DNA of 64,000 bases, taken from Closterium sp. NIES-65. Taxonomy: Eukaryota > Streptophyta > Zygnematophyceae > Desmidiales > Closteriaceae. Both the position numbers and the translations under genes were made by a program. How positions within the stretch are numbered: position 1 is the stretch's first letter; every line of letters begins with the position of its first letter. The stretch covers positions 31,182-95,181 of the forward strand of contig CANXME010000502.1 of assembly GCA_948144175.1 (NCBI GenBank), read 5' to 3'. Under the pieces are notes generated by a model. That model made no database searches. It was given only the letters and a program-made list of their open reading frames with translations, and was not told the origin of the DNA. Of this stretch, positions 31,947-43,200 are shown piece by piece.

Positions 31947-33240
31947 CACGCAGAGGAGCAGTGGACGGACGCAGTGACATCCGGTGCGTGCCAGGGACAG
32001 GAGGAGGACGCTGACGCGACCCGCGACCACTAGCGCGCTCAGTACGAACAGGCGACACAGGACGAGACGCAGGCTCACGACGCTCGGTAAGACCTCCAGT
32101 CGGACCAGTGTAGGGAGAAGGAGCAGGCAAAGGGGAGGCAGGCTGTAGCTGTGGCTGTGACCGGACAGGCTGCGGACCCTCTAAGGGAGGAGGAGGAGGT
32201 GTAAGACCAAGAACCTGCTGCAGGAGCGGAACGAAGTACGGTCGGGGCCGCGCGGCGACGCTAGAAACAGCAGGAACAGCACCAGCAGCCCCGGCAGGAG
32301 CACCCACTCCAGCAGCACCTCCAGCAGCACCACCAGAAGCTCCAGAACCCCCAGCCGCAGCACCAGGAGCACTGTTAGTCGGACAGCCAACGGCAGGCTC
32401 AGCGCCAACACCCTCAGCAGGACCAGCTCCAGGAGAACCCTCAGACCCAGCAGCTCCAGCACCCACAGTACGAGCACCGGCGGGACGCGCGGCAGCAGGA
32501 CCCTCTGCAGCCGAAGAACCACCCGCACCAGCAGCACGCCTCCAGCGCCTGGCAAACCACTCACGCAGCTCCTGTGGGGAGAGTGGCTCCCGGCGAGACG
32601 AAGCACCCCCAGGCACAGCACCTCCAGGCTCAGAACCCCTAGACACAGCACCCCCAGGCGCAGCACCCCCAGGCTCAGCACCCCCAGGCACAGCACTCCC
32701 AGACTCGGCACCTCCAGGCTCAGCACCCCCAGGCACAGCACCCCCAGGCTCAGCACCCCCAGGCTCAGCACCCCCAGACTCGGCACCTCCAGGCTCAGCA
32801 CCCCCAGACTCCGCACCCCCAGGCTCAGCTCCCGCAGCAGCACCAGAGTCACCAGTGACCTCGACAGGCTCGACCGCGTCTACCTGGGACACACCTGAAG
32901 GGGCAGGACCCTGAGGGGGGAGGGGGACTACCGGGGGGGGACCTGGTACCAAGAAGAGCGGGGGTGGGGGGAGGGACGGAGTGCGGTAGGGGAAGAGGCG
33001 GTAGTAGGGTACCGACTCGTCGAACGTGACGTCCTGGGAGGACAGAACACGTCGAGAGGTGGGGTGGTAAAACTGCCACCCAGGGGCGTCGGGGGGGAAC
33101 CCCAGGAAGACGCAGGGAGAAGCACGAGGGGACAGCTTGTCCGCAGACAGGTCGCGAACAAACGCCCGAGATCCCCAGACCCGGAACGCCGACGCATCGC
33201 CAACCTTCCCCGTCCACAGCAGGGCTGGGGAGGTCTCCGG
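31947..33240 (-). pseudogene. integrase C-terminus and low-complexity linker of element A2
   Basis: This continues in the same phase as the integrase after a TGA at 33241-33243. It encodes the integrase tail (FRVWGSRAFVRDL, CVFLGFPPDAPGWQFY, SQDVTFDESVPYY), a known copia feature. A long Pro/Gly/Ala/Glu linker with pentapeptide GGAEP/GGAES repeats follows, then REPLSPQELREWFARR. Around 31946 the phase changes (net +1 or -2) before the PSPPASSLPALADPESD segment that leads into RT. The same stop and frameshift occur in A3, so they predate the segmental duplication. Confidence 0.82.
32615..32835 (-). repeat. 15-bp minisatellite encoding GGAEP-type pentapeptides
   Basis: About 14 units of 15 bp (plus strand CCCCCAGGCTCAGCA with variants CACAG, ACTCG, ACTCC) lie inside the linker between integrase and RT. 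They encode GGAEP, GGAES, GGAVP and similar. A3 holds the same array at 58629-58849 with no visible length change. Confidence 0.85.
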
Positions 33241-34853
33241 TCAAGAGACCCTGGGGTGGAGGTTGATCTGGTGCGCAGCGTAACTGACCGCAAACGGCCA
33301 CAGAAAATGGGGAGCAGCCGCATGCATCATGGACGTACGAGCGACGTCCATGACCATGCCAATGCGGCGCTCAGCAATCCCATTCTGCTGTGGTGAGTCC
33401 GGAAGCGTGAAGGTCTGACGGATGCCTCGCGCACGACAGTAGGCACTCAGGAGGCTAGAGGAGAACTCTCCGCCTCTGTCCGAGTGCAGACGTAAAACAG
33501 GGAAGTCAGAGCCAAAGCTCCTCCGAAGCTGGAGACGAGCTGCGCGGATCCAGTCGATCAACACCTCAGTGACCTCACCCTTGCTGCGCAAGGGGAAGAC
33601 TGTGGTGTAACGCGAGTAGTCGTCAACCACCAGCAGGAAGTAGCGCTCCTGACCCTGTCCACGGACGCGGGCTGGGCCCCACACGTCCATGTGAAGCGTC
33701 TGCAACGGGGCCTCTGTCGGAGGAAACTGGGAGGAGTGAGGGGCAGCACGCTGGCGCCCCTCGACACAGGGGACACAGGTGGTGCCAGGGCCCGGAGGAA
33801 GGGGAGAGAGAGACCGGGGAAGACCAGACACAAGGACTCGCGAGGCCATGCCTCTGAGCCGAAGCAGAGAGGGGTGGCCAAGGCGGTGGTGCCAGAGGAG
33901 GGTCTCGTGAGACAGACGACGACACGAGCAGGGGGCAGACTCAGGACCAGACCTGGACGCTGCAGCAAACACCTGACCAGACGAAGGGACCCTACCAGAC
34001 TCAGCACCTGGAGGAGAAGCAGTGGTCAGTGTGTAGAGGCTCGACCCTGGCCGACGTGTAAACGTAGCCAGGTGGCGACCTGTATCCGCCTCCGTGCAGT
34101 GGGTCACCCGCTGACGAGCAGGGGTGAACTGGTGGACACCCGCATCCTGGAGGTCAGCACCACTCACCAAGTTCGTCGAGAACGAGGGGAGGTAGAGACC
34201 AGTCAGGGTGCCAGAGGGGGCCGCCGGACACGGGAGGACAGTGGAGAAGCGAGACAGGACAGGCCCCCCAGAGGGGTCAGCCAGGGACACCGCAACCGGC
34301 CGACTCAGCGGCGTGAGAGTGGTGCGGTCCCTAAAGAAGGAGCGAGACGCTCCAGAGTCAAGGGTGAAGGTGTGAGAGGCCGAAGCCGACACAGTACCTG
34401 AGAGGGCAGACTCACCAGTACCTGAGAGCACAGACGCACTGGCACCTAGAGCAGCTGCCTCACTAGTACCTGACGCGGCAGTACCAATGCCCGGGTCAGG
34501 CGGGAAACACCGGTAACAGTCATCCTCATCACTACCAGTCACAGCATACATAGCAGAGAGAATAGCATCAAAATCAAGATCATAAATAGCTACACCAGCC
34601 CTAGACAGCTCTCCCCAGCGGGGGATCTCAGCGGCCTCCGGAAACTGCTGACGCCAGGCGTCGGTCAGGCGGCCAAAGCAGCGGCGGGCTGTGTGGGCGC
34701 CTCCACACCTCTCCCCTGCACGGTCACCTGTGCGAAGAACGTAGGGGCAGGGACCAAGCGCACCACCACGCTGACGCTGCAAGTACCACTCACGGAGCTG
34801 CTGAGGGCCGGGGACGGTGCGAGAGCGCTGCTGCTGCTGTGGCTGCTGCTGCG

Positions 34854-34884
<31 letters not shown>

Positions 34885-35958
34885 CTGACCACCCCCAGAG
34901 CTGCTCCGCTGGGACGAGCCACTCCGACCCCCGCCTCCACCGCCACCCCCGCCTCCACCGCCACCCTCGTCTCCACCGCCACCTCCCCCACCAGGACCGT
35001 CGCTCCCACCGCTCCCACCGCCTCCTCCGCTACCACCTCCGCCGCCACCTCCGCCTCCACCGCCGCCACCAGTACCTCCACTCCCGCCACCACCCCCACC
35101 GCCACCCCCACTCCCCCCGCCACCCCCACCGCCTCCTCCACCGCCCCCTCTAGTTCCACCCGCTCCCTTGCCCCCTTTGCCCTTGCCAGAGCGGCGTCTG
35201 CCGCTGGGGGCAGACGCCGCGCCGACCGACTCAAAACCAGTGAGGTCGGCCGCAGCGGCAGAGGCGACAGAGGGCAGCAGGGGGGAAGGACCACACCCCT
35301 CAAAGATGGGGGTGCGAGGGTCACCCCGAGAGGCCCCTACAGCGACAATACTCTTCTCAGCCGCTAGCAGGGACTCCTCAAGGAGATCGACAGTGAGAGT
35401 GGTGGGACAGACAGAGAGAAACTGGTCCCTAACGGCACGAAGGGACTCAGGGAGACGGGTGACGAGAAAGTAGAGAGTGATGTACATGGGAGGAGGGTTC
35501 GCAGCGCGGAACTCAGCAGGAAGGGCAGCGCGGTAGCGGGTGTCACTAGCACGGAGGTGGGTAACGAGGTCAGCAACAGTGGGAAAGGAGGCGAGGTCAG
35601 GGAAGAGAAACGGTAGCATGAGGCGGCTAAGGGTAGCGGAGGAAGGGGAGGAGTAGCGTGCAACTACAGCGTCGTACAAGGCCTGAGCGGTCTTGCACTG
35701 ACTAAAGTGGGCACGCTCAGAGGAAGGGAGGTGGCGACGCACAGCAAGACGTGCAGCAGCATCGCGGGTCGCCCACTTGGAGCGAACGGCAGAGTCAGCA
35801 TCAGCAGGTGGGGCAGGGACAGCGCCAGAGACAAAGTCAAAGAGAGAGACCTCATCTATCGCATCACAGAGTAAGTACAGCTGTAGGTCTTCAATCCAGA
35901 CGGCAAAGTCAATGGCCCTCCCCTCAGCGTCAAACGTAAGGACATTGGGGGTGGCCAT
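33241..35958 (-). pseudogene. copia gag-protease-integrase core of element A2
   Basis: I start this at the ATG of MATPNVLTFDAEGRAIDF, which looks like a real gag N-terminus. The open frame extends upstream to 36495 but only through Ser-Arg-Pro and Pro/Arg low-complexity leader. Order: gag (WIEDLQLYLLCDA, SKWATRDAAARLAV); a Gly tract of about 110 residues and a poly-Gln tract; a Cys/His knuckle-like segment (CGGAHTARRC); aspartic protease DSGAS; integrase HHCC (HHRLGH, CVPC); then D (HMDVWGP), D (HSDRGGEF) and E (NGIAERR). The frame stops at TGA 33241-33243 right after LHPRVS, although the downstream integrase tail remains in phase. Such a stop would prevent RT production unless read through. 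Confidence 0.88.
34830..35165 (-). repeat. poly-Gln (CAG/CTG) and poly-Gly coding tracts in element A2
   Basis: A CTG-rich run at about 34830-34885 on the plus strand encodes glutamine on the minus strand. It is followed by a run of about 240 bp of CCACCGCC-type repeats that encodes glycine with scattered serine. The two copies differ by one triplet: A3 has one more CTG (60841-60898), which changes the A2-A3 offset from 26,014 to 26,017. Confidence 0.85.
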
Positions 35959-36029
35959 GGCAGCAGCTGAAAGTCTCACCGGGCTGGGAGAGTCGGGTAG
36001 TGCAGCAGCAGAGGAACACAGCTCAGGGA

Positions 36030-36190
36030 CAGCGGCACGGCTCGGGCGGCTCGGGTTGCTGGGGCGGCGCGGGCGGCTCGGGCGGCTCGGGCGGCTCGGG
36101 CGGCTCGGGCGGCTCGGGCGGCTGGGGCGGCTCGGGCGGCTCGCGCGGCTCGGGCGGCTCAGGCGGCTCGAGCGGCTCGGGTTGTTGGGG
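36030..36190 (-). repeat. 9-bp minisatellite in the leader of element A2
   Basis: Tandem GGCGGCTCG units on the plus strand (minus-strand phase reads Ser-Arg-Pro) between the leader and the likely gag start. An equivalent run lies at 62047-62207 in A3. It is probably untranslated. Confidence 0.8.
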
Positions 36191-36429
36191 CGGTGCGGGC
36201 GGCTCGGGCTGCTGGGCTGTACAGGCGGCTCGTGCGGCGCTGGTGTCGCGACGGGCGGCTCACTGGCGGCTCGCGGGCGGCTGCACAGGCGGCTCAGGGA
36301 CGGCGGCGCGGGCGGCTCAGGGAGCTCACGGGCGGCTGCGACGGGCGGCTCGCGGGCGTCGGGCGCTAGGGCGTTGGGGCGACGGCGGGCGGCGCTCAGG
36401 CGTTCGGGCGGGCGGCCGTAAGGGTGAAA

Positions 36430-36850
36430 GGGCGGGCGGCGCTCGGGCGCTAGGGCGGGCGGCCGGCCGTCAGGGCGCTCGGGCGAGTGGCGCACGGGCG
36501 CTAGGGCGGGCGGCCGTCAGGGCGCTAGGGCGAGCGGCGCTCGGGCGCTAGGGCGGGTGGCCGTCAGGGCTCTAGGGCGGGCGGCGCTCGGGCGATAGGG
36601 CGGGCGGCGCTCGGGCGCTAGGGCGGGCGGCGCTCGGGCGCTAGGGCGGGCGGCGCTCGGGCGCTAGGGCGGGCGGCGCTCGGGCGCTGGGGCGGGCGGC
36701 CGTCAGGGCGCTAGGGCGGGCGGCCGTCAGGGCGCTAGGGCGGTTGGCGCTCGGGCGCTAGGGCGGACGGCCGTCAGGGCGCTAGGGCGGGCGGTCGTCA
36801 GGGCGCTAGGGCGGGCGGCCGTCAGGGCACTAGGGCGGGCGGCCGTAAGA
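36430..36850 (-). repeat. 23-24-bp GC-rich minisatellite in the 5' leader of element A2
   Basis: About 17 units built from GGGCGGGCGGCGCTCGGGC or GGGCGGGCGGCCGTCAGGGC plus GCTA, between PBS and gag. Near the PBS there are also two hairpins: AGCGCGCGCC/GGGGCGCGCT (one mismatch, 36908-36929) and CCTAGG/CCTAGG (about 36939-36958). A matching stretch lies near 62447-62867. It may structure the packaged RNA; the function is unknown. Confidence 0.8.
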
Positions 36851-36963
36851 GGAGGGAGCAGCGGGAGCGCGACGGTAGGGGCGACACGCAGGGTCGCTAA
36901 AAAAAAGAGCGCGCGCCTCGGGGCGCGCTTCGGTGGGCCCTAGGAACAGTCCCTAGGAGGGGA

Positions 36964-36978
36964 CCTGCTCTGATTCCA
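36964..36978 (-). other. primer binding site of element A2
   Basis: CCTGCTCTGATTCCA on the plus strand, read on the minus strand as TGGAATCAGAGCAGG, adjoins the 5' LTR directly. It resembles the initiator tRNA-Met site but has A instead of T at position 4. Confidence 0.88.
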
Positions 36979-37109
36979 TGAGAAGAATTGAACGAGAATG
37001 AAATGAGTATGAACGAAGTGAGTACAAATAGGAAACCCTAATTGTGTTGTATCCCCTATGGGATACCCCACTATAGCCTACACAAACAAGTAAGCTATAT
37101 GTTCTGACA
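36979..37109 (-). repeat. 5' LTR of element A2
   Basis: 131 bp, TG...CA, one substitution from the 3' LTR at 29651-29781. It matches the A3 LTR at 62996-63126 throughout the part I compared. Confidence 0.95.
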
Positions 37110-37114
37110 GCTAG
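37110..37114. repeat. right target-site duplication GCTAG of element A2
   Basis: Pairs with 29646-29650. It is part of the normal satellite monomer (GCTAGGCCC). Confidence 0.88.
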
Positions 37115-40100
37115 GCCCTTGTTCTTGCAATTTTGCACATGCTAGGCCCTTGTTCTTTTTATTTTGCAGACGCTAGGCCCTTGTTCTTGCTATTTTGCAC
37201 AGGCTATGCCTTTGTTCTTTTTATTTTGCACACGCTAGGCCCTTGCTCTTGCTATTTCGTGAACGCTAGGCCCTTGTTCTTGATTTTTTGCACACGCTAG
37301 GCCCTTGCTCTTGCTATTTTGCACTCGCTAGGCCCTTGTTCTTGCAATTTTGCACACGGTAGGCCCTTGTTCTTGCAATTTTGCACATGCTAGACCCTTG
37401 TTCTTGAAATTTTGCACACGCTAGGCCCTTGTTCTTACTATTTCACGAACGCTAGGCCCTTGTTCTTGATTTTTTGCACACGCTAGGCCCTTGCTATTGC
37501 TATTTTGCACTCGCTAGGCCCTTGTTCTTGCAATTTTGCACACGCTAGGCCCTTGTTCTTGCAATTTTGCACACGCTAGGCCCTTGTTCTTGCAATTTTG
37601 CACACGCTAGGCCCATGTTCTTTTTATTTTGCACACGCTAGGCCCTTGTTCTTGCTATTTTGCACACGCTATGCCCTTGTTCTTTTTATTTTGCACACGC
37701 TAGGCCCTTGTTCTTGCAATTTCGCACATGCTAGACACTTGTTCTTTTTATTTTGCACACCCTAGGCCCTTGTTCTTGCTATTTCGCGAACGCTAGGCCC
37801 TTGTTCTTGATTTTTTGCACACGCTAGGCCCTTGCTCTTGCTATTTTGCACTCGGTAGGCCCTTGTTCTTGCAATTTTGCACACGCTAGGCCCTTGTTCT
37901 TGCAATTTTGCACACACTAGGCCCTTGTTCTTATTTTTTTGCACACACTAGGCCCTTCTTCTTTTTATTTTGCACACGCTAGGCCCTTGTTCTTGCAATT
38001 TTGCACACGCTAGACCCTTGTTCTTCTTATTTTGCAGACGCTAGGCCCTTGTTCTTGCTATTTTGCACAGGCTATGCCTTTGTTCTTTTTATTTTGCACA
38101 CGCTAGGCCCTTGCTCTTGCTATTTCGTGAACGCTAGGCCCTTGTTCTTGATTTTTTGCACACGTTAGGCCCTTGCTCTTGCTATTTTGCACTCCCTAGG
38201 CCCTTGTTCTTGCAATTTTGCACACGCTAGGCCCTTGTTCTTTTTATTTTGCACACGCTAGGCCCTTGTTCTTGCTATTTTGCACACGCTATGCCCTTGT
38301 TCTTTATATTTTGCACACGCTTGGCCCTTGTTCTTGCAATTTTGCACATGCTAGACCCTTGTTCTTTTTATTTTGCACACGCTAGGCCCTTGCTCTTGCT
38401 ATTTCGTGAACGCTAGGCCCTTGTTCTTTATTTTTTGCACATGCTAGGTCCTTGCTCTTGCTATTTTGCACTCGCTAGGCCCTTGTTCTTGCAATTTTGC
38501 ACACGGTAGGCCCTTGTTCTTGCAATTTTGCACATGCTAGACCCTTGTTCTTGCAATTTTGCACACGCTAGGCCCTTGTTCTTGCTATTTCACGAACGCT
38601 AGGCCCTTGTTCTTGATTTTTTGCACACGCTAGGCCCTTGCTCTTGCTATTTTGCACTCGCTAGGCCCTTGTTCTTGCAATTTTGCACACGCTAGGCCCT
38701 TGTTCTTGCAATTTTGCACACGCTAGGCCCTTGTTCTTGCAATTTTGCACACGCTAGGCCCATGTTCTTTTTATTTTGCACACGCTAGGCCCTTGTTCTT
38801 GCTATTTTGCACACGCTATGCCCTTGTTCTTTTTATTTTGCACACGCTAGGCCCTTGTTCTTGCAATTTTGCACATGCTAGACCCTTGTTCTTTTTATTT
38901 TGCACACGCTAGGCCCTTGTTCTTGCTATTTCGCGAACGCTAGGCCCTTGTTCTTGATTTTTTGCACATGCTAGGCCCTTGCTCTTGCTATTTTGCACTC
39001 GCTAGGCCCTTGTTCTTGCAATTTTGCACACGCTAGGCCCTTGTTCTTGCAATTTTGCACATGCTAGGCCCTTGTTCTTTTTATTTTGCACACGCTAGGC
39101 CCTTGTTCTTTTTATTTTGCACACGCTATGCCCTTGTTCTTTTTATTTTGCACACACTATGCCGTTGTTCTTTTTATTTTGCACACGCTAGGCCCTTGTT
39201 CTTGCTATTTCGCGAACGCTAGGCCCTTGTTCTTGATTTTTTGCACACGCTAGGCCCTTGCTCTTGCTATTTTGCACTCGCTAGGCCCTTGTTCTTGCAA
39301 TTTTGCACACGCTAGGCCCTTGTTCTTGCAATTTTGCACAAGCTAGGCCCTTGTTCTTTTTAATTTACACACGCTAGGCCCTTGTTCTTTTTATTTTGCA
39401 CACGCTAGGCCCTTGTTCTTGCTATTTTGCACGCGCTATGCCCTTGTTCTTTATATTTTGCACACGCTTGGCCCTTGTTCTTGCAATTTTGCACATGCTA
39501 GACCCTTGTTCTTTTTATTTTGCACACGCTAGGCCCTTGCTCTTGCTATTTCGTGAACGCTAGGCCCTTGTTCTTGATTTTTTGCACACGCTTGGCCATT
39601 GCTCTTGCTATTTTGCACACGCTAGGCCCTTGTTCTTGCAATTTTGCACATGCTAGGCCCTTGTTCTTTTTTTTTTTCCACACGCTAGGCCCTTGTTCTT
39701 TTTATTTTGCACACGCTAGGCCCTTGTTCTTGCTATTTTGCACACGCTAGGCCCTTGTTCTTTTTATTTTGCACACGCTAGGCCCTTGTTCTTGCTATTT
39801 TGCACACGCTATGCTCTTGTTCTTTTTATTTTGCACACGCTAGGCCCTTGTTCTTGCAATTTTGCACATGCTAGGCCCTTGTTCTTTTTTTTTTTCCACA
39901 CGCTAGGCCCTTGTTCTTTTTATTTTGCACACGCTAGGCCCTTGTTCTTGCTATTTTGCACACGCTATGCCCTTGTTCTTTTTATTTTGCACACCCTAGG
40001 CCCTTGTACTTGCTATTTCGCGAACGCTAGGCCCTTGTTCTTGATGTTTTGCACACGCTAGGCCCTTCCTCTTGCTATTTTGCACTCACTAGGCCTTTGT

Positions 40101-40212
40101 TCTTGCAATTTTGCACATGCTAGGCCCTTGTTGTTGCAATTTTGCACACGCTAGGCCCTTGTTCTTTTCATTTTGCACACGCTAGGCCCTTGTTCTTTTT
40201 ATTTTGCACACG

Positions 40213-43200
40213 CTAGGCCCTTGTTCTTGCAATTTTGCACATGCTAGGCCCTTGTTCTTGCAATTTTGCGCATGCTAGACCCTTGTTCTTTTTATTTTGC
40301 ACACGCTCGGCCCTTGCTCTTGCTATTTCCCGAACGCTAGGCCCTTGTTCTTGACTTTTTGCACACGCTAGGCCCTTGCTCTTGCTATTTTGCACTCGCT
40401 AGGCCCTTGTTCTTGCAATTTTGCACACGCTAGGCCCTTGTTCTTGCAATTTTGCACACGCTAGGCCCTTGTTCTTTTTAATTTGCACACGCTAGGCCCT
40501 TGTTCTTGCTATTTTGCACAGGCTATGCCTTTGTTGTTTTTATTTTGCACACGCTATGCCCTTGTTCTTTTTTTTTTTAACACGCTATGCCCTTGTTCTT
40601 TTTATTTTGCACACGCTATGCCCTTGTTCTTGCAATTTTGCACATGCTAGACCCTTGTTCTTGCAATTTTGCACACGCTAGGCCCTTGTTCTAACAATTT
40701 TGCACACGCTAGGCCCTTGTTCTTGATTTTTTGCACATGCTAGGCCCTTGCTCTCGCTATTTTGCACTCGCTAGGCCCTTGTTCTTGCAATTTTGCACAC
40801 GCTAGGCCCTTGTTCTTGCAATTTTTCACATGCTAGACCCTTGTTCTTGCAATTTTGCACACGCTAGGCCCTTGTTCTTACTATTTCACGAACGCTAGGC
40901 CCTTGTTCTTGATTTTTTGCACACGCTAGGCCCTTGCTATTGCTATTTTGCACTCGCTAGGCCCTTGTTCTTGCAATTTTGCACACGCTAGGCCCTTGTT
41001 CTTGCAATTTTGCACACGCTAGGCCCTTGTTCTTGCAATTTTGCACACGCTAGGCCCATGTTCTTTTTATTTTGCACACGCTAGGCCCTTGTTCTTGCAA
41101 TTTTGCACATGCTAGACCCTTGTTTTTTTTATTTTGCACACGCTAGGCCCTTGTTCTTGCTATTTCGCGAACGCTAGGCCCTTGTTCTTGATTTTTTGCA
41201 CATGCTATGCCCTTGCTCTTGCTATTTTGCACTCGCTAGGCCCTTGTTCTTGCAATTTTGCACACGCTAGGCCCTTGTTCTTGCAATTTTGCACATGCTA
41301 GGCCCTTGTTCTTTTTATTTTGCACACGCTAGGCCCTTGTTCTTGCTATTTCGCGAACGCTAGGCCCTTGTTCTTGATTTTTTGCACACGCTAGGCCCTT
41401 GCTCTTGCTATTTTGCACTCGGTAGGCCCTTGTTCTTGCAATTTTGCACACGCTAGGCCCTTGTTCTTGCAATTTTGCACACACTAGGCCCTTGTTCTTA
41501 TTTTTTTGCACACACTAGGTCCTTCTTCTTTTTATTTTGCACACGCTAGGCCCTTGTTCTTGCAATTTTGCACACGCTAGACCCTTGTTCGTTTTATTTT
41601 GCACACGCTAGGCCCTTGCTCATGCTATTTCGTGAACGCTAGGCCCTTGTTCTTGATTTTTTGCACACGTTAGGCCCTTGCTCTTGCTATTTTGCACTCG
41701 CTAGGCCCTTGTTCTTGCAATTTTGCACACGCTAGGCCCTTGTTCTTTTTATTTTGCACACGCTAGGCCCTTGTTCTTGCTATTTTGCACACGCTATGCC
41801 CTTGTTCTTTATATTTTGCACACGCTTGGCCCTTGTTCTTGCAATTTTGCACATGCTAGACCCTTGTTCTTTTTATTTTGCACACGCTAGGCCCTTGCTC
41901 TTGCTATTTCGTGAACGCTAGGCCCTTGTTCTTTATTTTTTGCACACGCTAGGCCCTTGCTCTTGCTATTTTGCACTCGCTAGGCCCTTGTTCTTGCAAT
42001 TTTGCACACGGTAGGCCCTTGTTCTTGCAATTTTGCACATGCTAGACCCTTGTTCTTGCAATTTTGCACACGCTAGGCCCTTGTTCTTGCTATTTCACGA
42101 ACGCTAGGCCCTTGTTCTTGATTTTTTGCACACGCTAGGCCCTTGCTCTTGCTATTTTGCACTCGCTAGGCCCTTGTTCTTGCAATTTTGCACACGCTAG
42201 GCCCTTGTTCTTGCAATTTTGCACACGCTAGGCCCTTGTTCTTTTTATTTTGCACACGCTAGGCCCTTGTTCTTGCTATTTTGCACACGCTATGCCCTTG
42301 TTCTTTTTATTTTGCACACGCTAGGCCTTTGTTCTTGCAATTTTGCACATGCTAGACCCTTGTTCTTTTTATTTTGCACACGCTAGGCCCTTGTTCTTGC
42401 TATTTCGCGAACGCTAGGCCCTTGTTCTTGATTTTTTGCACATGCTAGGCCCTTGCTCTTGCTATTTTGCACTCGCTAGGCCCTTGTTCTTGCAATTTTG
42501 CACACGCTAGGCCCTTGTTCTTGCAATTTTGCACATGCTAGGCCCTTGTTCTTTTTATTTTGCACACGCTAGGCCCTTGTTCTTTTTATTTTGCACACGC
42601 TATGCCCTTGTTCTTTTTATTTTGCACATGCTAGGCCCTTGTTCTTGCAATTTTGCGCATGCTAGACCCTTGTTCTTTTTATTTTGCACACGCTCGGCCC
42701 TTGTTCTTGCAATTTGGCACATGCTAGGCCCTTGTTCTTTTCATTTTGCACACGCTAGGCCCTTGTTCTTTTTATTTTGCACACGCTAGGCCCTTGTTCT
42801 TGCAATTTTGCACATGCTAGGCCCTTGTTCTTGCAATTTTGCGCATGCTAGACCCTTGTTCTTTTTATTTTGCACACGCTCGGCCCTTGCTCTTGCTATT
42901 TCCCGAACGCTAGGCCCTTGTTCTTGACTTTTTGCACACGCTAGGCCCTTGCTCTTGCTATTTTGCACTCGCTAGGCCCTTGTTCTTGCAATTTTGCACA
43001 CGCTAGGCCCTTGTTCTTGCAATTTTGCACACGCTAGGCCCTTGTTCTTTTTAATTTGCACACGCTAGGCCCTTGTTCTTGCTATTTTGCACAGGCTATG
43101 CCTTTGTTGTTTTTATTTTGCACACGCTATGCCCTTGTTCTTTTTTTTTTTAACACGCTATGCCCTTGTTCTTTTTATTTTGCACACGCTATGCCCTTGT

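Larger units (their letters stand above)
29651..37109 (-). mobile_element. Ty1/copia element A, copy A2, full length but broken
   Basis: A 7,459-bp copia element on the minus strand: 5' LTR 36979-37109, PBS 36964-36978, a leader of about 1 kb with minisatellites, gag-protease-integrase 33241-35958, Gly/Ala/Pro-rich linker 31947-33240, RT-RNase H 29994-31946, 3' UTR 29782-29993 and 3' LTR 29651-29781. The target duplication is GCTAG. The two LTRs differ at one base in 131, so the insertion is young. Even so, pol is interrupted by a stop (33241-33243), a frameshift (about 31946) and a second stop (30123-30125). It inserted into the 31-bp satellite. Confidence 0.95.

Noticed and set aside
30123-32078. 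A 651-codon RT protein beginning at 32078
   Set aside because: Its first ~44 codons are the linker read in the wrong phase; the genuine RT phase begins near 31946.
34693-35367. Plus-strand Leu/Thr/His-rich open frames opposite the Gly/Gln tracts
   Set aside because: They are complements of poly-Gly and poly-Gln repeats; no independent coding evidence.
35959-36495. N-terminal extension of the element A gag frame up to 36495
   Set aside because: It is low-complexity Ser-Arg-Pro and Pro/Arg sequence from leader minisatellites; the downstream ATG begins a credible gag.
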